Below are positions 25,006-34,261 of a DNA stretch of 64,000 nucleotides, in pieces. Origin of the DNA: Kineococcus aurantiacus (GTDB lineage Bacteria > Actinomycetota > Actinomycetes > Actinomycetales > Kineococcaceae). The stretch spans positions 1,240,001 through 1,304,000 of the forward strand of contig NZ_JACCBB010000001.1 in NCBI RefSeq assembly GCF_013409345.1, given 5' to 3'. The notes under the pieces were generated by a model that did not search any database, was not told the origin of the DNA, and saw nothing but the letters and a program-made list of their open reading frames with translations. Position 1 is the first letter of the stretch. Each line of letters begins with the position of its first letter. Position numbers and translations under genes: made by a program.

Positions 25006-25802
25006 ACGCCACCGGGCCCGGGACCACCCCGGACGCCGAGCTGGACGCCGCGCTGCGGGCCTTCGCGGCGCGGCCGCGGGTGCTCGTGGCGCTGGACTTC
25101 GACGGGGTGCTGTCCCCCCTCGTCGACGAGCCGTCGGCGGCGCGGCCGCTGCCGGAGGCCGTCGCGGCGCTGGAGCGGCTGGTCACCACGACGGACGTGG
25201 CGCTGGTCTCCGGCCGCGACCTGGACGACCTGCGCGCGTGCGCGGACCCCCCCGAGGGGGTGGTGCTCGTCGGCGGGCACGGCACGCAGAGCTCCCTGGA
25301 GGGGGCCGCGGGCGGGCAGGCGCTGACGGCCGGGCAGCAGGACCTGCTGCAGCGGCTGGGGGCGGCCCTGGACGGGATCGCCGCCGGCCGCGACGGGGTG
25401 CACGTGGAGCGCAAGCCGATGTCGGCGGTCCTGCACACCCGGCGGGCCTCGCGCCCGGACGCCGAGGCGGCCACCGAGCAGGCCCTGGCCGGGCCCGCGC
25501 GGTGGGAGGGCGTGCACCCGCTGCGCGGCAAGGAGGTCGTCGAGCTGGGGGCGGTGGAGCTGGGCAAGGGCGCGGGGCTGCTGCGGCTGCGCGAGCGGCT
25601 CTCGGGCGAGGGCCGGCCCGTGGCGGCGGTGCTGTTCGCCGGTGACGACGTGACCGACGAGAACGCCTTCGCGGCGCTGTCGCCGGCCGACGGGGACGTG
25701 ACGGTGAAGGTCGGGCAGGGCCCGACCGCGGCGGCGCTGCGGGTGGGTTCGCCGGTGGAGGTGGCCCGGCTCCTGCACGCCCTGGCGGACCTGCGGGGCT
25801 GA
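25002..25802 (+). CDS. otsB: Trehalose-6-phosphate phosphatase (HAD superfamily)
   Basis: 266 aa from GTG at 25002 within the otsA end. HAD motif I is [17 protein letters not shown] (nucleophile and acid/base Asp), motif [10 protein letters not shown], and motif [23 protein letters not shown] and [13 protein letters not shown] are typical of OtsB cap and core. It removes the phosphate from trehalose 6-phosphate to give trehalose. The neighbouring gene converges from the right with about 32 bp between them. Confidence 0.95.
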   Translation: MNATGPGTTPDAELDAALRAFAARPRVLVALDFDGVLSPLVDEPSAARPLPEAVAALERLVTTTDVALVSGRDLDDLRACADPPEGVVLVGGHGTQSSLEGAAGGQALTAGQQDLLQRLGAALDGIAAGRDGVHVERKPMSAVLHTRRASRPDAEAATEQALAGPARWEGVHPLRGKEVVELGAVELGKGAGLLRLRERLSGEGRPVAAVLFAGDDVTDENAFAALSPADGDVTVKVGQGPTAAALRVGSPVEVARLLHALADLRG

Positions 25803-25834
25803 GGGGACCGCCACCGGGGGCCGGGGCGGGCGGG

Positions 25835-26518
25835 TCAGTGCTGCAGCGTCGTGCGCAGCCAGGCCTCGACGTTCGCCACGTGCAGCAGGGCCGCGGCGTG
25901 GGCGCGCTCGCGGTCCCCGTCGCGCACCGCGGCGTGGATGGCCGCGTGCTCGGCGATGGTGCGCTGGCGGGAGTCGGCGACGGTCAGGGCCCGCCAGACG
26001 CGGGCGCGCACGGTGGCCCCGGAGATGCCGCGCAGGATCGCGGCGAGCGCGTCGTTGCCGCTGGCGGCGGCGACGGCCCCGTGGAACTGCTCGTCGTGGG
26101 CGACGAGGGTCTCCTCGTCGGCGGCCTCCTCCATGCAGCGCAGGTGGTGGGCGACCAGCTCCAGGGCGTCGGCGTCGGCGCGGGCCGCGGCCAGGGCGGT
26201 GGCCTGCGGCTCGATGAGCCGGCGGCACTCCATGACGGCCAGCAGGTGCTCGTCGGCCATGAGGTCGACGGCTTCGCCGATCCCGGTGAACAGCAGGTCG
26301 GGGGTGAGGCTGGTGACGTAGGTGCCGTCGCCGCGGCGCACCTCCAGGACCCCGGCGGTGGCCAGGGCGCGGACGGCCTCGCGCAGCCCGGAGCGGGAGA
26401 CGCCGAGCTGCTCGGACAGGGCCGCCTCGGCCGGCAGGCGCTGCCCGGGGCGCAGGTCCCCGCGACGGACCAGCTCGCGGATGCGCTCGATGGCGGCCTC
26501 CGTCAGCGGTGCGGCCAC
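25835..26518 (-). CDS. GntR family regulator, FadR/FCD subfamily (likely fucose-cluster regulator)
   Basis: 227 aa from GTG at 26518. The N-terminal winged helix is clear: ERIRELVRRGDLRPGQRLPAEAALSEQLGVSRSGLREAVRALATAGVLEVRRGDGTYV. The C-terminal FCD domain has the metal-binding pattern: VMECRRLIEPQATALAA, EAADEETLVAHDEQFHGAVAAASGN and RQRTIAEHAAIHAAVRDGD. FCD regulators bind small carboxylates (sugar acids, fatty acids, amino acids). It is divergent from the L-fuconate dehydratase operon and shares a 290-bp region that contains a perfect palindrome (26595-26609). A sugar-acid effector such as L-fuconate is a reasonable inference. Confidence 0.9.
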   Translation of the reverse strand: MAAPLTEAAIERIRELVRRGDLRPGQRLPAEAALSEQLGVSRSGLREAVRALATAGVLEVRRGDGTYVTSLTPDLLFTGIGEAVDLMADEHLLAVMECRRLIEPQATALAAARADADALELVAHHLRCMEEAADEETLVAHDEQFHGAVAAASGNDALAAILRGISGATVRARVWRALTVADSRQRTIAEHAAIHAAVRDGDRERAHAAALLHVANVEAWLRTTLQH

Positions 26519-26594
26519 ACCCACCCCCTGCTCCCCCGCGCCGGGGCACGGCGTCCCGGCGGCGAGCTCATTCTGCCCCGACCGCCCGCACCCT

Positions 26595-26609
26595 AGACAT
26601 CTGATGTCT
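26595..26609. promoter_or_regulatory. Candidate GntR operator (AGACATCTGATGTCT)
   Basis: A perfect palindrome with 7-bp arms and a 1-bp centre lies in the divergent region (26519-26809) between the GntR regulator and the L-fuconate dehydratase operon. Related sequences lie before the fucoside importer (GTCATCTGATCAATGAC at 36241; CGTCTGATGT at 36381). The rest of the divergent region has no other clear feature. Confidence 0.65.
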
Positions 26610-26809
26610 GCGCCGGTTAGGTTCGACGCCAGCAGCTCAGCCCACGAGCCGGGAACCGGAGAGCCCCCCACCCAGACCCCGCACCACCCGCGCGGACGGC
26701 ACCGTGGCCGCCCCGCACCCCCCCCGCACCCGTCCCGGCGGACCCGCCTCGCGACCACCCCGCCACCCCGCCACGCGGTGAGGGGAATCGTCAGATGCCT
26801 GGAGGAACC

Positions 26810-28162
26810 TTGTCGACCCGTCCCGCCGTGTTCACCAGCCTGGACGTCCACGACGTCCGGTTCCCCACCTCCGAGCACCTCGACGGCTCGGACGCGATGA
26901 ACCCCGAGCCGGACTACTCGGCCGCCTACGCCGTCCTGCGCACCGACGCCGGCGACGGGCACGAGGGGCACGCCCTGGCCTTCACCACCGGCCGCGGCAA
27001 CGACCTGCAGACCGCGGCGATCCGCGCCCTGGCGCCCTTCGTCGTCGGCCGCCGCGTCGACGACGTCCTCGGCGACCTCGGCGCGTTCTCCAAGGAGATG
27101 GTGCACGAACCGCAGCTGCGCTGGCTCGGCCCGGAGAAGGGCGTCGTGCAGATGGCCGTCGGCGCCGTCCTCAACGCCGCCTGGGACCTGCGCGCCAAGC
27201 GTGCCGGCCAGCCGCTGTGGCGGCTGCTGGCGCACCTGGACCCCGAGGAGGTCGTCTCCCTCGTCGACTTCCGCTGGCTCACCGACGCCATGACCCAGCG
27301 CGAGGCCCTGACCCTGCTGCGGCGCGCCGTGCCCGGCCGCGCCGAGCGCGAGCAGGAGCTGCTGCGCCGCGGGTACCCCGCCTACACCACCACCCCCGGC
27401 TGGCTGGGCTACTCCGACGAGAAGCTGGAACGGCTGGCCAAGCAGGCCGTCGCCGACGGGTTCACCCAGATCAAGCTCAAGGTCGGCGCCGACCTGCTCG
27501 ACGACGTGCGCCGCATGCAGGTCGCCCGCGCCGCCGTCGGCGACGGCGTGCGCATCGCCGTGGACGCCAACCAGCGCTGGGACGTCGGCGAGGCCATCAC
27601 CTGGATGCGGGCGCTGGCCCCCTTCGACCCCTACTGGATCGAGGAACCCACCAGCCCCGACGACGTCCTGGGGCACGCGACGGTCCGCCGGGCGCTGCAC
27701 CCCGTCAAGGTCGCCACCGGCGAGCACGTCGCCAACCGCGTCGTGTTCAAGCAGCTCCTGCAAGCCGGCGCGGTGGACGTCGTGCAGATCGACGCCGCGC
27801 GCGTCGCCGGCGTCAACGAGAACCTCGCGATCCTGCTGCTGGCCGCCCACCACGGCGTCCCCGTCTGCCCGCACGCCGGCGGGGTGGGGCTGTGCGAGAT
27901 GGTGCAGCACCTGTCGATGGCCGACTACGTCAGCGTCTCGGGGACCTGGACCGACCGCGTCGTCGAGCACGTCGACCACCTGCACGAGCACTTCGTCACG
28001 CCCGTGCAGCTGGAGAACGGCCGCTACCGGGCGCCGCTGGCCCCCGGCGGGGGCGGGCAGATGCTGGCGGCCTCCATCGCCGAGCACACCTTCCCCGACG
28101 GGCCCGTGTGGGTCGCCCGCCGCGCCCCGCAGGCCGTCGCCGTGGAGGGGATCCTGGCGTGA
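26810..28162 (+). CDS. L-fuconate dehydratase (enolase superfamily)
   Basis: 450 aa from TTG at 26810; GGAGG lies just before it, inside the reach of an upstream in-frame ATG (26795), so the TTG start is preferred. The enolase-superfamily barrel is clear: [39 protein letters not shown] (catalytic Lys in KLK), VAVDAN (metal Asp), IEEP, ATGEH, and [21 protein letters not shown] near the end. [12 protein letters not shown] and the [11 protein letters not shown] region are hallmarks of the L-fuconate dehydratase group (FucD/ENOSF1). It dehydrates L-fuconate to 2-keto-3-deoxy-L-fuconate. It heads an operon with two dehydrogenases and faces the GntR regulator. Confidence 0.92.
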   Translation: MSTRPAVFTSLDVHDVRFPTSEHLDGSDAMNPEPDYSAAYAVLRTDAGDGHEGHALAFTTGRGNDLQTAAIRALAPFVVGRRVDDVLGDLGAFSKEMVHEPQLRWLGPEKGVVQMAVGAVLNAAWDLRAKRAGQPLWRLLAHLDPEEVVSLVDFRWLTDAMTQREALTLLRRAVPGRAEREQELLRRGYPAYTTTPGWLGYSDEKLERLAKQAVADGFTQIKLKVGADLLDDVRRMQVARAAVGDGVRIAVDANQRWDVGEAITWMRALAPFDPYWIEEPTSPDDVLGHATVRRALHPVKVATGEHVANRVVFKQLLQAGAVDVVQIDAARVAGVNENLAILLLAAHHGVPVCPHAGGVGLCEMVQHLSMADYVSVSGTWTDRVVEHVDHLHEHFVTPVQLENGRYRAPLAPGGGGQMLAASIAEHTFPDGPVWVARRAPQAVAVEGILA

Positions 28163-29217
28163 GCACCACCACGCAGCTCACCACCCACCTCGCCGCCCGG
28201 TACCACCGCGCCGGGGACGTGCGCGCCGACCGCGTCGAGCGCCGCTCCCCCGGCCCCGGCGAGGTCGAGGTCGCCCCCCTGTTCACCGGCATCTGCGGCA
28301 CCGACCTGCACATCGCCGCCGGCCACATGGACGCCCGGGTCAGCACGCCCGCCGTCATCGGGCACGAGACCGTCGGCACCGTCAGCGCCCTCGGGCCGGG
28401 CGTGACGGGGTGGTCCGCGGGCGACCTCGTCACCGTCGTCCCGCTGCGCCCCGACGGCACGTGCGCCACCTGCCGCAACGGGTTCCCCCACGTGTGCGAC
28501 CACCTCGACTTCCTCGGCATCGACTCCCCCGGCGCCCTCGCCGAGCACTGGGTCGTCCCCGAGCACACCCTCGTCCGCGTCCCCGACGGCACCGAACCGC
28601 GCGACGCGGCGCTGCTCGAACCGACCTCCGTCGCCGTCCACGACGTGCGCCGCTCCCGCCTGGCCCCCGGGGAGTTCGCCGCCGTCGTCGGCGGCGGCCC
28701 CGTCGGCCTGCTCATCGCCCTCGTCGCCCGGCGGGCCGGCGCCGAGGTCGTCCTGTCCGAACCCGACGCCACCCGCCGGGAGCTGGCCGCGACCCTCGGC
28801 CTGGAGGTCGTCGACCCGCTGGCCCAGGACCTCGCCGCCCTCACCCGCGAGCGCACCGGCGGGGCCGGGGCCGCCGTCGCCTTCGAGGTCTCCGGGTCCG
28901 CGCCCGGCCTGGACGCCGCGATCGGCGCCCTCGCCGTCCGCGGGCGCCTGTGCCTGGTCGGCATCCACGCCGCGCCCCGCGAGGTCGACCTGCACCCCTT
29001 CTTCTGGCGCGAGCTGGAACTGCTCGGCGCGCGCCTGTACGAGCGCCGCGACGTGGAGGAGGCCGTGCGGCTCGTCGCCGGCGGCGAACTGCCCGTCGCC
29101 GCGCTCGTCTCGCACGTCCTGCCGCTGGCCCGCGTCGACGAGGCCTTCGCGGCGCTCGCCGACGGCGGGGCGGTCAAGGTGCTCGTGGACTGCCGCCCGG
29201 CCCGGGGCGGCGCGTGA
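28159..29217 (+). CDS. Zinc-dependent alcohol dehydrogenase (MDR; threonine/sorbitol-dehydrogenase-like)
   Basis: 352 aa from GTG at 28159, overlapping the dehydratase stop by 4 bp. Catalytic-zinc residues: Cys in [15 protein letters not shown] and the GHE motif (VIGHETVG). The structural-zinc lobe reads [15 protein letters not shown], where the usual first Cys is Asp, so this site keeps three of four Cys. The NAD(P) Rossmann motif is [26 protein letters not shown]. It oxidises an alcohol or sugar hydroxyl. In this operon it could be an L-fucose dehydrogenase or act on a late intermediate such as lactaldehyde; the sequence does not decide. Confidence 0.87.
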   Translation: MSTTTQLTTHLAARYHRAGDVRADRVERRSPGPGEVEVAPLFTGICGTDLHIAAGHMDARVSTPAVIGHETVGTVSALGPGVTGWSAGDLVTVVPLRPDGTCATCRNGFPHVCDHLDFLGIDSPGALAEHWVVPEHTLVRVPDGTEPRDAALLEPTSVAVHDVRRSRLAPGEFAAVVGGGPVGLLIALVARRAGAEVVLSEPDATRRELAATLGLEVVDPLAQDLAALTRERTGGAGAAVAFEVSGSAPGLDAAIGALAVRGRLCLVGIHAAPREVDLHPFFWRELELLGARLYERRDVEEAVRLVAGGELPVAALVSHVLPLARVDEAFAALADGGAVKVLVDCRPARGGA

Positions 29218-29966
29218 GCGGCCCCTTCGACCTGACGGGGCGCCTCGCCGTCGTCACCGGCGCCAGCCGCGGCATCGGGCGCGCCTGCGCGGTGGCCCTG
29301 GCCGCCGCCGGGGCCGACGTGATCGGCGTCGCCACCGCTCCCCCGGAGGGCGGGGTCGCCGACGACGTGCGCGCCGCGGGCCGGCGGTACGAGGCGCTGG
29401 GCTGCGACTTCGCCGACCCGGCCGCCGTGGCCGCGCTCGGGGACGCCCTCGCGCAGCGGGAGGTGGACGTGCTCGTCAACAACGCCGGCACGATCCGCCG
29501 CGCCCCGGCCGCCGAGCACCCCCAGGCCGACTTCGACCACGTCGTCCAGGTCAACCTCACGAGCCAGTTCGCGCTGACCCAGCGCGTCGGGGCGACGATG
29601 CTGGCCCGCGGCCGGGGCAAGGTCGTCTTCACCGCGTCGCTGCTGAGCTTCCAGGGCGGGATCAACGTGCCGGGGTACACCGCCTCCAAGCACGCCGTCG
29701 CGGGCCTGACCCGCGCCCTGGCCAACGAGTGGGCCCCGCGCGGGGTGAACGTCAACGCCGTCGCCCCCGGGTACGTCGTCACCGACAACACCGCCGCGCT
29801 GCGCGCCGACCCCGACCGCTCCCGCGCCCTCCTGGAACGCATCCCCGCCGGGCGCTGGGCCACCCCCGAGGACGTCGCGGGCCCCGTCGTGTTCCTGGCC
29901 AGCCCCGCGGCCGACTACGTCCACGGCGTCGTGCTGGCCGCCGACGGGGGCTGGCTCGCCCGCTGA
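29214..29966 (+). CDS. SDR oxidoreductase, KduD-like (2-keto-3-deoxy sugar acid dehydrogenase)
   Basis: 250 aa from GTG at 29214, overlapping the alcohol dehydrogenase stop. The SDR motifs are TGASRGIG (NAD binding), NNAGTIRRAPAAEHP, the catalytic Ser in TASLLSFQGGINVPGYTASKHAV (Tyr and Lys of Y-x-x-x-K) and VAPGYVVTDNT. FQGGI-VPGYTASKHAVAGLTRALANEWAPRGVNVNA and ERIPAGRWATPEDVAGPVVFLAS with final DGGWLAR match 2-dehydro-3-deoxy-gluconate dehydrogenase KduD closely. Next to L-fuconate dehydratase it most likely oxidises 2-keto-3-deoxy-L-fuconate to the 2,4-diketo acid. The operon ends in the repeat array at 29976. Confidence 0.88.
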   Translation: MSGPFDLTGRLAVVTGASRGIGRACAVALAAAGADVIGVATAPPEGGVADDVRAAGRRYEALGCDFADPAAVAALGDALAQREVDVLVNNAGTIRRAPAAEHPQADFDHVVQVNLTSQFALTQRVGATMLARGRGKVVFTASLLSFQGGINVPGYTASKHAVAGLTRALANEWAPRGVNVNAVAPGYVVTDNTAALRADPDRSRALLERIPAGRWATPEDVAGPVVFLASPAADYVHGVVLAADGGWLAR

Positions 29967-29975
29967 CGGAGCGGC

Positions 29976-30130
29976 GTGCTCGATCACGAGAGTGCTTGAT
30001 CACGAGAGTGCTTGATCACGAGAGTGCTTGATCACGAGAGTGCTTGATCACCGTGGGGGTTCCTCGCGGTGATCAAGCATTCGGTGATCAAGCACTTCGG
30101 TGATCAAGCACTTCGGTGATCAAGCACTTC
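29976..30130. repeat. Head-to-head array of 16-bp repeats (five + four units) between convergent operons
   Basis: The left half has five tandem units of GTGCTTGATCACGAGA: the first has C for T, the last is cut to GTGCTTGATCAC. The right half has four units of GGTGATCAAGCACTTC (first one base short). The core GTGATCAAGCAC is the exact reverse complement of GTGCTTGATCAC, so the halves can fold into one long hairpin or cruciform across a 16-bp gap (30052-30067). Each unit contains the palindrome TGATCA. The array lies between the SDR stop (29966) and the convergent fucosidase stop (30135), so it may be a bidirectional terminator or a multi-site binding array. There are no variable spacers, so it is not CRISPR. 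Confidence 0.9.
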
Positions 30131-30134
30131 CGGG

Positions 30135-32528
30135 CTAGCGGGTGGCCTCGACGAGGTACTCGGCCCCGGCGCGGGCGGTCCACGCGAGGTCCTCGTCCCC
30201 GCCCTTCGCGACGGGTTCGCCGTCGGCGGTCGTGACGGTGACGGGGACGCCGTGGACGCGGACGGCCAGCTCGCCGTCGCGGCCGGCGACGACGCGGGCG
30301 CGGGTCAGCGCCGAACCGGCCCACGTCAGGTCCACGACGTGCCCGCCGCGGGCGCGCAGCCCGCGCACCGACCCGGCCACCCACGCCGGGGGCAGCGCCG
30401 GCAGCAGGTCCAGCGCCCCGTCGTGGCCCTGCAGCAGGGTCTCGGCGATGCCGGCGACGGCGCCGAAGTTGCCGTCGATCTGGAAGATCGCCCCGCCCGG
30501 CCAGTCGCTGTGCGGGTGCAGGTCGAGCAGGGACTCCGACATGAGGTCGGCGACGAGGACGCGCAGGTGCTCCTCGGCGGCGGCGCCGTCGCCGAACCGG
30601 GCCGCCAGGCACACGACCCACGACCGGCTCCAGCCGGTGTGGCCGCCGCCGTGGCTGAGCCGCCCCTCCAGGGCCCGGCGGGCGGCGTCGAGCCGCTCGG
30701 GGGTGCGGCGGCGGGTGGTGCTCGTCCCGGGGAACACGCCGTACAGGTGCGAGACGTGCCGGTGCCCGGGTTCGGCCGAGACCAGGCCCGGGCCCCACTC
30801 CTGCAGGACGCCGTCGACGACGGCCGGCTCGGCCAGCCGCGCCAGCGCCGCGCGCACCTCGGCGGCCAGCGCCACGTCCTCGTCCCCGGCGGACCCGGCC
30901 CGCTCCAGCAGTTCCAGGTAGTGGGTGAACACCTCGCGGGTCAGCTCGCGGTCCATCGTCGACCCGGCCGTGACGGCGGCCTGCGACCCGTCGGGCAGCA
31001 GGAACGTGTTCTCCGGCGACGTGGAGGGGCTGGGCAGCAGCAGACCGGTGGCGGCGTCCTCCACGAGCAGGTCCAGGGCGGCGGCCGCGGCCGCGCGGTG
31101 CACCGGCAGGGCCACCTGCCCCAGGACGTCGTCGGCGGCGGAACCGAAGTCGAGGTGGTCGAACGCGTGGGCCGCCAGCCACGGCAGCGCCGAGGGCCAG
31201 TTCGACCACAGCGGGCGCCCGTTCACCGCGCGGGTGAACCGCCAGACGTCGGTGTTGTGGTGCACGACCGCCCCGCGCGCGCCGTAGTCCAGCCGGGCCG
31301 TCTCGCGCCCCGCCTCGGCCAGGTCGCGGGCCAGTTCCAGCAGCGGGCGGTGCAGCTCGGCCACGCCGGTCGTCTCGGCCGCCCAGTAGTTCATGGTGGC
31401 GTTGATGTTCGTCGTGTAGTTGCTGCTCCAGCCGGGGCGGACGTCGACGTTCCAGATGCCCTGCAGGTTCGCGGCCTGCGTGCCGGGCCGGGAGGAGGCC
31501 ACGAGCAGGTAGCGGCCGAGGTCGAAGACCTGCTGGGCCACGGCGACGTCCTGCTCGTGACCCGGCGCGGCCGTCAGGTCCAGGTCCACCCGGGCGAAGA
31601 ACCGGCGGTGCTCGGCCGCGGTGCGCTCGCGCAGCTGCGCGGCCGGGACGTCCGCCGCGGCCAGGACCTGCTCGCGCGCCCGTCGCGCCAGCAGCTCGAC
31701 GTCGGCGAGCGGTCGTTCCCGCCAGCCGCGGAACCCGGTGACGACGGTGGCCGTCAGCCGGGCGGTCGCGCCGTCACCGTCCGCGTGCACGAGCGCGGCG
31801 ACGGCGAAACCTCCGCCGCGCGCGACGGTGCCGTCGGCGGCGGGGTCGTCGTCGGCGTAGCGGACCGGGTCGTCGGAGGGGACGTAGTTGGGCACCACCG
31901 TCGCCGGGACGCGGCCCGCGGCCAGCAGCAGGGTGCCGCCGGGGACCTCCTCGACCCGTTGCAGCAGCAGCGGGTGCGGGCTGGTGAACTCCACCGCGGG
32001 CAGGTCCGTGCCCGTCCGCGGCGCGAGGGCGACGAGGGCGCTGACGCCGGGGGCGACGAACGCCTCGACGGTGCGCTCGACGCCGGCGCGGGAGTACCGG
32101 GTGCCGGCCACGGCGCGGGACAGGTCCAGGTCGCGGACGTACCCCTCCACCTCCCCGGTCCCCGCCCCCGGATCAGCGCCGGGGTCAGCGCCGGGGTCGT
32201 GGTGCCAGGCCAGCCGACCGACGGGCTGGTAGGACTCCGTCCAGCCGGGGGCGTGCAGCTGCACGGCCAGCTCGTCGGCGCGGTGGTGGTCCCCGGCGGC
32301 GACGGCCTCGCGCAGGGCGGGCAGGACGTGCGCGGCACCGGCGTCGTCGCGGAGCCCGATCGGCCCTCCGGACCACAGGGTGTCCACGTTGAGGTCGAAG
32401 GTCTCCGCCCCGACGCCCCCGGCGACGGTCGCCCCCAGCCGCCCGTCCCCCAGCAGGAACGCGTCGGCGAAGCGGGTGGCGGGGCGGTCGCAGGCGATGA
32501 CGTGCCGGGGGCTGGGCAGGCGGGTCAT
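30135..32528 (-). CDS. Alpha-L-fucosidase, glycoside hydrolase family 95
   Basis: 797 aa from ATG at 32528, with CCGGAGAG before it. The open frame extends far upstream by chance, but this ATG gives the family length. The N-terminal domain (FADAFLLGDGRLGATVAGG, DTLWSGGP...) and the (alpha/alpha)6 barrel with LQGIWNVDVRPGWSSNYTTNINATMNYWAAETT, VHHNTDVWRFT, PSPSTSPENTF, STMDRELTREVF, HRHVSHLYGVFPG, GHTGWSRSWVV and QIDGNFGAVAGIAE are the standard GH95 blocks; Asn and Asp in the barrel act with Glu as catalytic residues. No signal peptide, so it acts inside the cell on imported oligosaccharides. It releases L-fucose (typically alpha-1,2-linked) from fucosides. Confidence 0.92.
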   Translation of the reverse strand: MTRLPSPRHVIACDRPATRFADAFLLGDGRLGATVAGGVGAETFDLNVDTLWSGGPIGLRDDAGAAHVLPALREAVAAGDHHRADELAVQLHAPGWTESYQPVGRLAWHHDPGADPGADPGAGTGEVEGYVRDLDLSRAVAGTRYSRAGVERTVEAFVAPGVSALVALAPRTGTDLPAVEFTSPHPLLLQRVEEVPGGTLLLAAGRVPATVVPNYVPSDDPVRYADDDPAADGTVARGGGFAVAALVHADGDGATARLTATVVTGFRGWRERPLADVELLARRAREQVLAAADVPAAQLRERTAAEHRRFFARVDLDLTAAPGHEQDVAVAQQVFDLGRYLLVASSRPGTQAANLQGIWNVDVRPGWSSNYTTNINATMNYWAAETTGVAELHRPLLELARDLAEAGRETARLDYGARGAVVHHNTDVWRFTRAVNGRPLWSNWPSALPWLAAHAFDHLDFGSAADDVLGQVALPVHRAAAAAALDLLVEDAATGLLLPSPSTSPENTFLLPDGSQAAVTAGSTMDRELTREVFTHYLELLERAGSAGDEDVALAAEVRAALARLAEPAVVDGVLQEWGPGLVSAEPGHRHVSHLYGVFPGTSTTRRRTPERLDAARRALEGRLSHGGGHTGWSRSWVVCLAARFGDGAAAEEHLRVLVADLMSESLLDLHPHSDWPGGAIFQIDGNFGAVAGIAETLLQGHDGALDLLPALPPAWVAGSVRGLRARGGHVVDLTWAGSALTRARVVAGRDGELAVRVHGVPVTVTTADGEPVAKGGDEDLAWTARAGAEYLVEATR

Positions 32529-32560
32529 GTCTCTCCGGGATCGGTGCGGCGGTCGGTGGG

Positions 32561-34189
32561 TCACTTGGTGGCGTCGTACGCCTTCTGCTGGATCTCCAGG
32601 TAGCGGGCCAGGCCGGTGCTGTCCAGCTCGTCGACGTAGGACGCCCACGCCGCGTCGTCGTCGACGTCCCGGGTACCGGTGACGAACTCGGCGCTGGCCT
32701 GACTGACGAGGTTCTGGATGTTGGTGGTGAGCTCGGCCACCTCGGCCGACTCCTCCTGCGGCACCCAGACCGACCAGTACGGGAAGACCTGGTCCTGCGG
32801 CACGTACGGCTCGTAGAGCTTGCTGGCCTCGAACAGCTTGCGCTCGTACCCGTCGGCGGGCTGCACCTGGCCGTTGCGGAAGTCGGCGTTGGAGTTGTAC
32901 TGCGCCAGCGGGCCCCAGCCGTCGTTGGCGGGTTTCACGTTCGGGTCGGCCTCGGGGACGCGGGCGAACGGGGTGAGGCTCTCGTCGAGGGCGACCTCCC
33001 CCGGCTCGGGCTTGAACCAGTCCTTGCCCTCGATGCCGAACTCGGCGCGGGCGTGCTGGTCCTGGGGGAACATGTAGTCGATCATCTTGACGGCCGCCAC
33101 CTGCTCGTCCTCGCTGGCCTTGTTCGTGACGGCGAAGGTGGCCCCCGGCATGCTGGGCAGGTTGTAGGAGGCGAACTGCACGCCGTCGGGACCCTTGAGC
33201 GGCGGCACCGCCTGGTACGCCTCGTCGCGCCCGTCGTCCTGCCCGGTGGTGACGAAGATGTTCGGGTGCAGGGCCGTCGCGGCGCCCACGAGCGGCGCTT
33301 CGGCGTTGTCGCCCTTGGCGATGAGGGCGTCGCGGTTCTGGGTGAAGGCGGCGGGGTCGATGAGGCCGGCGGCGTACAGCTTCGCCATGTAGGCCAGGGC
33401 CTCGCGGTAGGCGTCCTGCCGGGCCTGCAGGGTCACCTTCCCGTCCTGCAGCGCCAGGGTGGAGAGGTAGGTCCCGCTGCCCTGGGGGTCGTAGAGGAAG
33501 GCGTTGACGAAGTACGGCAGCAGCAGGTCGTCGACGCTGGAGGTCAGCGGGATCTCGTCGGCCTGGCCGTTGCCGTTGGGGTCCTGGGTCTTGAAGGCCA
33601 CCATGACGTCGTAGAACTCGTCGGTGGTGGTGGGCATCTTCAGCCCCAGCTTGTCCAGCCAGGCGGTGTTGATCCACAGCTTGGCCTGGTAGGAGCAGTG
33701 GTAGCAGTCGTTCCACTGCGGCAGGCCCCAGATCTTGCCGTCGGGCGCGGTGGCGAGCTTCGCGTAGTCGGGGTTCTCGGCGAACGTCTCCTTGATGTTC
33801 GGCGCGTGCTCCTCGATGAGGTCGTTCAGCGGCTGCAGGACGCCCTGCTGGCCGTAGCGCAGCAGGTCCTGCTGGGAGAACTGGTCGACCCACGGCACCA
33901 TGAGGAACACCTCGGGGTAGTCCCCGCCGGCGAGCTGGATGCGCCGCGCCTCGGCGGCCGTGGTGCCGTCCCAGGTCGTCGTCTGCCACTCGAACGTGGT
34001 GCCGGTGAGCTTCTCCATCTCCTTGCTGAACGAGTTCGTGGCCAGGTCGGTGTCCGGTCCCTGGGCGGCGAAGATCGTCAGCTTCTGCGCGTCCTCCCCC
34101 GCGTCCTCCCCCGACGAGCAGGACGTGGCGAAGAGGGTGAGCGCGGCCAGGGCCAGGGCCAGGGCGCGGGGACGTCGTCGTGCGGACAT
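32561..34189 (-). CDS. Sugar ABC transporter substrate-binding lipoprotein (LipO/YtcQ-like)
   Basis: 542 aa from ATG at 34189. The signal peptide ends at lipobox Cys24 (LFATSCSSG). The mature part is a family 1 solute-binding protein of the large LipO/YtcQ kind: LTIFAAQGPDTDLATNSFSKEMEKLTGTTFEW, RIQLAGGDYPEVFLM, KIWGLPQWNDCYHCSYQAKLWINTAWLDKLGLKMPTTTDEFYDVMVAFKTQDPNGNGQADEIPL (Ca-like D-x-N-x-D loop) and ASEDEQVAAVKMIDYMF. These proteins pair with LplB/YtcP permeases and take oligosaccharides. Placed between those permeases and the GH95 fucosidase, its ligand is probably a fucosylated oligosaccharide. Confidence 0.9.
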   Translation of the reverse strand: MSARRRPRALALALAALTLFATSCSSGEDAGEDAQKLTIFAAQGPDTDLATNSFSKEMEKLTGTTFEWQTTTWDGTTAAEARRIQLAGGDYPEVFLMVPWVDQFSQQDLLRYGQQGVLQPLNDLIEEHAPNIKETFAENPDYAKLATAPDGKIWGLPQWNDCYHCSYQAKLWINTAWLDKLGLKMPTTTDEFYDVMVAFKTQDPNGNGQADEIPLTSSVDDLLLPYFVNAFLYDPQGSGTYLSTLALQDGKVTLQARQDAYREALAYMAKLYAAGLIDPAAFTQNRDALIAKGDNAEAPLVGAATALHPNIFVTTGQDDGRDEAYQAVPPLKGPDGVQFASYNLPSMPGATFAVTNKASEDEQVAAVKMIDYMFPQDQHARAEFGIEGKDWFKPEPGEVALDESLTPFARVPEADPNVKPANDGWGPLAQYNSNADFRNGQVQPADGYERKLFEASKLYEPYVPQDQVFPYWSVWVPQEESAEVAELTTNIQNLVSQASAEFVTGTRDVDDDAAWASYVDELDSTGLARYLEIQQKAYDATK

Positions 34190-34261
34190 GGGGATCCCTT
34201 CGGTGGGCGGCGACGACCGTGTCGCCGGCGGTGGTGGGACGAGCAGGGGGCGGGTGCCGGG

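Noticed and set aside
26795-26809. ATG at 26795 as start of L-fuconate dehydratase
   Set aside because: The ribosome site GGAGG lies after this ATG and just before the in-frame TTG at 26810, so the TTG is the better start.
29976-30130. CRISPR array
   Set aside because: Repeat units abut directly with no unique spacers, the two halves are in opposite orientation, and no cas genes are near.
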